Shown piece by piece: positions 58,208 through 64,000 of a stretch of DNA of 64,000 bases. The position numbers were made by a program, and so were the translations under genes. Origin of the DNA: Skermanella sp. TT6 (GTDB lineage: Bacteria; Pseudomonadota; Alphaproteobacteria; Azospirillales; Azospirillaceae); the NCBI RefSeq assembly GCF_016653635.2, contig NZ_CP067420.1, positions 2,453,501-2,517,500 on the forward strand. The letters are read 5' to 3'. Under the pieces are notes generated by a model. That model was not told the origin of the DNA. It worked only from the letters and a program-made list of their open reading frames with translations, and made no database searches. Positions within the stretch are counted from its first letter, which is position 1, and each line of letters starts with the position of its first letter.

Positions 58208-59872
58208 ATGACCGACCGCCTCGCCATCGCCCTGGCCCAGCTGAACCCGACCACGGGCGCCATCGACCAGAACATCGACCGTATCCGCGCGGCGCGGGCG
58301 GAGGCTTCCGCCCGCGGGGCGGACCTGATGGTCTGCGCCGCCATGGGCGTCTCGGGCCAGCCGGTCGAACAGCTCGCCCTGAAGCCATTCTTCCTGGACG
58401 CGGTCGAGCAGGCTGTCCGGGATTTCGCCGGGGAAACGGCCGATGGCGGGCCGGGAGTGCTGGTCGGCGCCCCCTGGCGGGTGGACGGTCAGGTCTGCAA
58501 CGCCGTCCTGATGCTGGACGGCGGCCGGGTGGCCACCATCCGGACCAAGCATGTGCTGGCGGACGGGAGTCCGTTCGACGAGCGGCATTTGTTCGCCGCC
58601 GGTCCGGTTCCCGGCCCGGTCAACTTCCGGGGCGTCCGCCTGGGCGTCATGATCGCCGAGGATATGGCGACCGCCGATGTCGCGGAAGCGCTCGACGAGT
58701 GCGGAGCCGAAATCCTGGTGGTCGCCGGGGGCGATGCGGTCGACCTGGACACTCAGGACCGCCGGATCAACCGCGCCGTGGCCCGGGTCGCCGAGACCGG
58801 GCTGCCGCTGCTGTATGTCAATCAGGTCGGCGGGCATGACGAACTGGTGTTCGACGGGTCGAGCTTCGTCCTGGGCGCGGACCGCGCGCTGCGGATCCAC
58901 GCGCCCGCTTTCCGGGAGAGCTTGGCGGTGGCCCGGTGGGAACGGGGCGATGACGATGGTTGGATCTGCCACGAGGGCGAAATGTCGGGCCCGCCGTCCG
59001 GGCTGGCCGCCACATACCACGCGCTCATGCTGGGACTGCGCGACCATGTGAGGAAGAGCCGACGGAACGGCGTGCTGGTCGGCCTGACCGACGGCGTCGA
59101 CAGCGCGCTGACGGCGGCGTTGGCCGTCGATGCGCTGGGTCCGGACCGGGTCCACTGCATCCTGCTGCCGTCGCCCGATACCGGCCGGGAAGCCCTGGAG
59201 GACGGCGGGGAAGTCGCCGAACTGCTCGGGTGCAAGATCGACGAGATCGCGATCGCGCCGGCCTTGCGGGCGGCCGATGCCATGCTCGCCCCGGCCTTCG
59301 CCGGCCGCGACCCCGACAAGGCGGACGACGACCTGCGGGGAAGCCTGCGCGGCGCCGTCCTGCTTGCCTTGGCGGAGAAGTTCGATGCGCTCGCCCTGTC
59401 GTCGGCCAACAGGACCGACGTGGCGGTCGGACGGTCGATGCTTCACGGCGACCTGTGGGGCGGCTTCGCCGTTCTGAAGGACGTCTATCGGACCACCGTC
59501 GTGGCGCTGGCCGCCTGGCGCAACCGGAATCTTCCCGACGACGCCAAGGGGCCGGCGGGGCGCGTGGTGCCCGAGCGGGTCATCACCGACACGGCGGCCA
59601 GCGGGTGGCGGACCGGCCGGGACATGGGATGGGTGCTGCCACCGGGCGACCTGCTCGACGATATCCTGCGCTGCCTGTTGGACCAGGAGTTGACCGTGGC
59701 CGAGATCCTGGACCGCGACCACGACCCGGTAGCCGTGGAACAGGTCTGGCGCTCCGTGGTCCAGGCGGAATGCCAACGACGCCAGCTTCCGCCGGGTGTC
59801 AGGATCAGCGGCCGGAGCTTCGGCACCGGCTGCAGGCTGCCGGTCGTCAACGGTTTCATGTCGATCTTGTGA
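58208..59872 (+). CDS. NAD synthetase (NadE)-like protein with both active sites altered
   Basis: A 554-residue protein collinear with glutamine-dependent NAD+ synthetase: an N-terminal nitrilase-like amidase domain (~1-265) and a C-terminal synthetase domain (~275-554). The fold sequence is well kept (MTDRLAIALAQLNPTTGAID, VNQVGGHDELVFDGSSFVLG, GPAGRVVPERVIT). The catalytic residues are not: Glu is Ala45, nucleophile Cys is Ala150, only Lys114 remains. The PP-loop SGGxDS reads TDGVDS (294-299), and TTGNKSE reads SSANRTD. It is intact, uninterrupted and probably a regulatory or ligand-binding paralogue; not a functional NAD synthetase by sequence. See findings. Confidence 0.85.
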   Translation: MTDRLAIALAQLNPTTGAIDQNIDRIRAARAEASARGADLMVCAAMGVSGQPVEQLALKPFFLDAVEQAVRDFAGETADGGPGVLVGAPWRVDGQVCNAVLMLDGGRVATIRTKHVLADGSPFDERHLFAAGPVPGPVNFRGVRLGVMIAEDMATADVAEALDECGAEILVVAGGDAVDLDTQDRRINRAVARVAETGLPLLYVNQVGGHDELVFDGSSFVLGADRALRIHAPAFRESLAVARWERGDDDGWICHEGEMSGPPSGLAATYHALMLGLRDHVRKSRRNGVLVGLTDGVDSALTAALAVDALGPDRVHCILLPSPDTGREALEDGGEVAELLGCKIDEIAIAPALRAADAMLAPAFAGRDPDKADDDLRGSLRGAVLLALAEKFDALALSSANRTDVAVGRSMLHGDLWGGFAVLKDVYRTTVVALAAWRNRNLPDDAKGPAGRVVPERVITDTAASGWRTGRDMGWVLPPGDLLDDILRCLLDQELTVAEILDRDHDPVAVEQVWRSVVQAECQRRQLPPGVRISGRSFGTGCRLPVVNGFMSIL

Positions 59873-59978
59873 TGCGCCGCCCCGTCGGCAGGGGGGCGAT
59901 CCGTCGCATCGCTAATGCGAGTGACTTGCAGTAGTATCTTGGTCACGGTAACTTGCCCGTTCCGAGGCCTTGAGTCGC

Positions 59979-61295
59979 ATGCGCTTTTCCGCGATCGATC
60001 CTTCCCCCCTCCTGATCGGCAGCCTGGTTTTCACCCTGCTGGCCGGCACGCCCGCCCTGGCGGAACGGAAACTCGATGCCGCGGTGGCATCGATGCTGGC
60101 CGACTATGTCAGGCCCGGATCGGTTCCCTTTCCGGACGACAATCCCTTCACCGAGGCGAAGGCCGAACTGGGCCGCAAGCTGTTCTTCGACGCCAGCCTG
60201 TCCGGAGCGGGGGACCGGTCGTGCGCCACCTGCCACGCCCCTGTTTCCGGCTGGCAGGACGGGGTGCCGGCCCACCAGGGACTGGACGGAACGCCCCTGG
60301 GGCGCCGGACGCCCTCGGTCCAGGACGCGGCCTGGGGCGAGCTGTTCTTCTGGGACGGCCGCGCCGGCAGCCTGGAGGAACAGGCGCTCGGCCCGGTCCA
60401 GAACCCGCGAGAGATGAACCAGACGCTGGAAGGCATGGTTCGGACCCTGGAGGCCGACCCGCGCTATCCGCCCCTGTTCGCCCGGGCGTTCCCGGAGGAT
60501 CCGAGGATCACGCCGGTCACCGTCGCCAAGGCGCTTGCCACCTTCGAACGCACCCTGGTGTCGGGCGTGACACCCTTCGACCGCTGGGTCGGCGGCGACG
60601 GCGGGGCCGTCAGCGATGAGGCGAAGCGCGGCTTCGAGGTTTTCACCGGACCCGCCGGTTGCTCCTCCTGCCATTCCGGCTGGCAGTTCACCGACCATGC
60701 CTTCCACGATATCGGCCTGCCCGGCGAGGACCTCGGCCGCGGCGCGATCCTGGGCTTGCCGAAGCTGAACCACGCCTTCAAGACGCCGCCGTTGCGGAAC
60801 GTCGCCGACCGGGCCCCCTACATGCATGACGGCTCGATCGGGACGCTGGAAGGGGTGGTCGAGCATTACCGCAGCGGCATCGTCGGCCGGGACACGCTGT
60901 CGCCCGACCTGCCGAGGATCGACGCGCTGTCCGAGCGGGAAAAGGCCGACCTGGTGGCTTTCCTCCACAGTCTCAGCCCTGATCCCGCGACCGCGGCGGA
61001 CAGTCTCGCCGTCACTTCGGCGCCCGAATCCGAGACGTCCGATACGCTGACGATCGTTCAGAAGGACAAGCGGTTCAGCCACCGCCATGTCCATATCAAG
61101 GTGGGCGAGACCCTGACGATCCAGAACCAGGACACGCGGGCTCACAATATCCGCGTGTTCGAGGACAGTATGGACTTCAACAGCGGGTACCAGGAACCGG
61201 GCGAACATGTCAGCCTGCCCTTCACCGAGCCAGGCACCTATCATGTGTTCTGCGGCATCCATCCCAAGATGAAGCTCAAGGTGGACGTGGAGTAG
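59979..61295 (+). CDS. Dihaem cytochrome c peroxidase/MauG-like domain fused to a C-terminal cupredoxin
   Basis: A 438-residue exported protein. A signal peptide (~1-29, ending ALA) is followed by a dihaem peroxidase region with CATCH at 82-86 and CSSCH near 227, and a MauG-like YMHDGSIGTLEGVVEHY. Residues ~350-438 are a plastocyanin/cupredoxin domain with RAHNIRVFEDS and YHVFCGIHPKMKLKV, carrying His, Cys, His and Met copper ligands. An in-frame TTG at 59970 is an alternative start. The order suggests internal electron transfer from blue copper to the haems. It stands alone 106 bp after the NadE-like gene. Confidence 0.9.
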   Translation: MRFSAIDPSPLLIGSLVFTLLAGTPALAERKLDAAVASMLADYVRPGSVPFPDDNPFTEAKAELGRKLFFDASLSGAGDRSCATCHAPVSGWQDGVPAHQGLDGTPLGRRTPSVQDAAWGELFFWDGRAGSLEEQALGPVQNPREMNQTLEGMVRTLEADPRYPPLFARAFPEDPRITPVTVAKALATFERTLVSGVTPFDRWVGGDGGAVSDEAKRGFEVFTGPAGCSSCHSGWQFTDHAFHDIGLPGEDLGRGAILGLPKLNHAFKTPPLRNVADRAPYMHDGSIGTLEGVVEHYRSGIVGRDTLSPDLPRIDALSEREKADLVAFLHSLSPDPATAADSLAVTSAPESETSDTLTIVQKDKRFSHRHVHIKVGETLTIQNQDTRAHNIRVFEDSMDFNSGYQEPGEHVSLPFTEPGTYHVFCGIHPKMKLKVDVE

Positions 61296-61385
61296 GCGGG
61301 GGACGGACCGGGTTTCCGCCGTTTCGCACGGGGCCACGGTGTGCTATCCGTGCCGCCCCCATGTTCCGGAAGCCCGAAGGGATCC

Positions 61386-62729
61386 ATGAGCGTCGCCGTC
61401 CGTTTCGCGCCGAGCCCCACCGGCCAGCTCCATGTCGGAAACATCCGCCTGGCGCTGGTCAACTGGCTGTTCGCCCGCAGCCAGGGAGGCAGTTTCCTGC
61501 TGCGTCTCGACGATACCGACCTGGAGCGGTCGACGGCCGAATACGCCGCCGGGATCGAGCGCGACCTGCGCTGGCTGGGCCTTGACTGGGACCGCTTCGC
61601 CCGGCAGTCCGACCGGCTGGACCGCTACGCGGCGGCTGTCGAGCGGCTGAAGGCGGCCGGGCGCCTCTATGCCTGCTACGAGACGGCCGAGGAACTGTCG
61701 CTCAAGCGGAAGAGCCTGCTGGGCCGGGGCCTGCCGCCGATCTACGACCGTGCGGCCTTGCGCCTGACGGATGCGGACCGGGCGCGCCTGGAGGCCGAGG
61801 GCCGGACGCCGCACTGGCGCTTCCTGCTGGAGCACGCGCCGGTCGAGTGGGACGACCTCGTGCGCGGCCCGCAGCATTTCCACGGACGGGACCTCAGCGA
61901 CCCGGTGCTGATCCGCGAGGACGGGCGGACGCTCTATACGCTTTCGTCCGTCGTCGACGACATCGAGCTGGGCATCACCCACGTCATCCGCGGGGAGGAC
62001 CACGTCGCCAACACGGCGGTGCAGATCCAGCTCTGGCAGGCGCTGGGCGGACCGGTGCCGGGCTTCGCCCACCTGCCGCTGCTGACCGACGCGACCGGCG
62101 CCGGTCTGTCGAAGCGGCTGGGCAGCATCAGCGTCGCCAGCCTGCGCGACGACCAGGACATCGAGCCGATGGCGATCAACAGCCTGCTCGCCAAGCTGGG
62201 CACGTCGGACGCGATCGAGGCGCGCATGAGCCTGGCCGAGCTGGCGGCCGAATTCGACATGGCCAAGGTCGCCCGCGGCGCCCCCAAGTTCGATCCGGAG
62301 GAACTGGCCCGGCTGAACGCCCGCGTGCTGCACGCCACTCCCTTCCAGGCGGTCGCCGGCCGGCTGCAAACCCTGGGTTTCGGCGGGATCGACGCCGTGT
62401 TCTGGGAGGCGGTGCGGCCGAACCTGTCGCGGCTGGCCGACGTGGCGGAGTGGTGGCATGTCGCCCGCGAGCCGATCGAGCCGGTGGTCGAGGACGCGGA
62501 ATTCGCCTCGGCCGCCGCGGCCCATCTGCCGGCGGAGCCTTGGGACGACACGACCTGGAGCTCCTGGACCGGCGCCGTCAAGTCGGCGACCGGGCGCAAG
62601 GGCAAGGGCCTGTTCATGCCGCTGCGCCTGGCGCTCACCGGCCGCGACCATGGACCGGAGCTGAAGAATTTGTTACCTCTGATCGGTCGCGAGCGGGCGG
62701 AAGCGCGGCTCGCCGGCCGGGTTGCCTGA
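61386..62729 (+). CDS. gltX: Glutamate-tRNA ligase
   Basis: A 447-residue class I aminoacyl-tRNA synthetase. The signature [17 protein letters not shown] (HIGH-type) is at the start, [29 protein letters not shown] and the KMSKS-type GLSKRLGS are present. Its length and missing N-terminal features agree with the short alphaproteobacterial GltX group, which may charge tRNA-Glu and/or tRNA-Gln. The ATG at 61386 is the family start; the frame runs to 61341. It precedes cysS by 26 bp. Confidence 0.93.
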   Translation: MSVAVRFAPSPTGQLHVGNIRLALVNWLFARSQGGSFLLRLDDTDLERSTAEYAAGIERDLRWLGLDWDRFARQSDRLDRYAAAVERLKAAGRLYACYETAEELSLKRKSLLGRGLPPIYDRAALRLTDADRARLEAEGRTPHWRFLLEHAPVEWDDLVRGPQHFHGRDLSDPVLIREDGRTLYTLSSVVDDIELGITHVIRGEDHVANTAVQIQLWQALGGPVPGFAHLPLLTDATGAGLSKRLGSISVASLRDDQDIEPMAINSLLAKLGTSDAIEARMSLAELAAEFDMAKVARGAPKFDPEELARLNARVLHATPFQAVAGRLQTLGFGGIDAVFWEAVRPNLSRLADVAEWWHVAREPIEPVVEDAEFASAAAAHLPAEPWDDTTWSSWTGAVKSATGRKGKGLFMPLRLALTGRDHGPELKNLLPLIGRERAEARLAGRVA

Positions 62730-62755
62730 AGTGGCTCTGTTTTAAGGAAAGACCG

Positions 62756-64000
62756 GTGGCCCTGGATCTCTTCAACACGCTGACACGCCAGAAGGAACGG
62801 TTCGAGCCGCTGGTGCCGGGCAAGGTGGGCCTCTATGTCTGCGGCCCGACGGTCTATGACTACGCCCATATCGGGAATGCGCGCCCGGTCGTCGTGTTCG
62901 ATGTGCTGTGCCGGCTGCTGCGGCGGCTGTACGGCCAAGTCCGCTATGTCCGGAACATCACCGACGTCGACGACAAGATCATCGACCGCGCGCGGGAGAG
63001 CGGGGAAGGGATCGACAGCGTCACCTCGCGCACGACCGAGGCGTACCACCGGGACATGGCCGCGCTGAACGCCCTTCCGCCGGACGTCGAGCCGCGGGCG
63101 ACCACCCATGTCGCCCAGATGATCCGGATGATCGGCCGCCTGATCGCCGCCGGCAACGCCTACGAGGCGGAGGGACACGTGCTGTTCAGCGTGCCCTCGA
63201 TGGCGGATTATGGCCGGCTGTCGCGCCGGTCCCGGGACGAGCTGGTCGCCGGCGCCCGGGTCGAGGTGGCGCCGTACAAGCGCGATCCCGCCGACTTCGT
63301 GCTGTGGAAACCCTCCGCCCCGGAGGTGCCGGGCTGGGACAGCCCGTGGGGGCGGGGACGGCCGGGCTGGCATATCGAGTGCTCCGCCATGGCGGAGGAG
63401 CACCTGGGAGAGACCTTCGACATCCATGGCGGAGGGCTCGACCTGATCTTCCCGCACCATGAGAACGAGATCGCCCAGTCGGCCTGCGCCCACGGCGGCG
63501 CCCCGCTGGCCCGCTACTGGGTCCATAACGGCTTCCTGACGGTCGAGGGCGAGAAGATGTCCAAGAGCCTGGGCAACTTCTTCACCGTCCGGGACCTGCT
63601 GGCCGAGTTCCCCGGAGAGGCGATCCGGCTTACCCTGCTCGGCGCCCATTACCGCCAGCCGCTCGACTTCACCCGGGACGGGCTGAAGCAGTCCAAGGCG
63701 ACCTTGGACCGGTGGTACACGGCGTTGCGCTCGGTCGAGGACGTGCCCGCGTCCGGCGACCAAGTGCCGGCCGAGGTGATGGCGGCGCTGGAGGACGACC
63801 TGAACACGCCGCTGGCGATCAGCCACGTCCACGGCATCGTGACGGCCCTGAACAAGGCGACGGAACCGGCGGAGCGCGCTGCGCTGAAAGCCGCCTTGCT
63901 GGGCGCCGGCGGCGTGCTGGGCCTGCTCGGGCAGGGCCCGACCGAATGGTTCCGCGGCGGCGATGCCGGCGGACCGGACGCCGCAGCCATCGAGGACCTG
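62756..64000 (+). CDS. cysS: Cysteine-tRNA ligase (3' end outside window)
   Basis: The GTG start at 62756 has AAGGAA six bases before it. 415 codons are in the window and the product begins [20 protein letters not shown]. The zinc Cys is in [20 protein letters not shown] (HIGH region), [10 protein letters not shown] and [11 protein letters not shown] give the other zinc ligands, and EKMSKSLGN is the KMSKS loop. The usual CysS is ~460 residues, so roughly the last 45 are missing because the window ends, not because of truncation. Charges tRNA-Cys. Confidence 0.95.
   Translation, partial: MALDLFNTLTRQKERFEPLVPGKVGLYVCGPTVYDYAHIGNARPVVVFDVLCRLLRRLYGQVRYVRNITDVDDKIIDRARESGEGIDSVTSRTTEAYHRDMAALNALPPDVEPRATTHVAQMIRMIGRLIAAGNAYEAEGHVLFSVPSMADYGRLSRRSRDELVAGARVEVAPYKRDPADFVLWKPSAPEVPGWDSPWGRGRPGWHIECSAMAEEHLGETFDIHGGGLDLIFPHHENEIAQSACAHGGAPLARYWVHNGFLTVEGEKMSKSLGNFFTVRDLLAEFPGEAIRLTLLGAHYRQPLDFTRDGLKQSKATLDRWYTALRSVEDVPASGDQVPAEVMAALEDDLNTPLAISHVHGIVTALNKATEPAERAALKAALLGAGGVLGLLGQGPTEWFRGGDAGGPDAAAIEDL

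Overview
The window is high-GC chromosomal DNA (most genes strongly GC-biased, with a few AT-rich gaps) from an alphaproteobacterium. Gene content and short regulatory motifs fit the Rhodospirillales/Azospirillales (Azospirillum- or Skermanella-like). The support is alphaproteobacterial-type LexA boxes (GTTC-N7-GTTC), EcfG-type general-stress promoter motifs (GGAAC-N17-CGTT), a fused ureidoimidazoline decarboxylase/allantoate amidohydrolase, and an alphaproteobacterial liv cluster. This placement is inference; no rRNA or tRNA gene was seen. No prophage, complete insertion sequence or CRISPR array was seen.

Layout. 0-2.5 kb (minus): a FUSC-type efflux protein, cut by the window edge, behind a MarR regulator. 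2.6-13.3 kb: purine/urate degradation, with a fused OHCU decarboxylase-allantoate amidohydrolase (minus) divergent from uraH-xdhA-xdhB-xdhC and a three-gene purine/nucleoside-type ABC transporter lacking its binding protein. 13.3-14.1 kb: a lower-GC patch with doubtful small ORFs. 14.2-21.4 kb: guaB, a 204-bp MITE-like element, two tandem paralogous coiled-coil membrane proteins, an RsmB-like RNA methyltransferase, two tandem GNATs and guaA. 21.4-23.2 kb: a divergent LysR/SDR pair. 23.3-28.5 kb: dabA-dabB (inorganic carbon accumulation) divergent from an NhaR-like LysR. 28.5-33.7 kb: small proteins, a large hybrid histidine kinase, an NTF2-like and a VOC protein. 33.7-35.7 kb: a YeiH-type transporter with its LysR. 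35.7-38.1 kb: two tiny membrane proteins, one downstream of a general-stress-like promoter and one downstream of a LexA-box promoter, then an HTH/Ala-Pro-rich protein with a strong terminator. 38.1-45 kb: DegP-like protease, CsbD/DUF883-like stress protein, a zinc-phospholipase-like protein, RidA, a ROK kinase, a periplasmic protein and azlCD. 45.3-51.1 kb: livH-livM-livG-livF, a small membrane gene and livK with a textbook terminator. 51.1-64 kb: two small conserved proteins, glutathione reductase, class II DAHP synthase, nicotinate phosphoribosyltransferase, a second copy of the MITE-like repeat, a globin-MCP-PilZ chemoreceptor, an NAD-synthetase-like protein with both active sites erased, a dihaem peroxidase-cupredoxin fusion, gltX and the start of cysS.

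How the genes work together. The purine block takes hypoxanthine/xanthine to urate and covers later ureide steps (uricase and allantoinase are not in the window), while guaB and guaA serve guanine nucleotide synthesis. azlCD (export) and liv (import) lie side by side for branched-chain or other amino acids. The most unusual items are the NadE-like pseudoenzyme, the paired SOS/general-stress micro-membrane proteins, and the 204-bp element whose CTAG ends overlap the stop codons of two converging genes.
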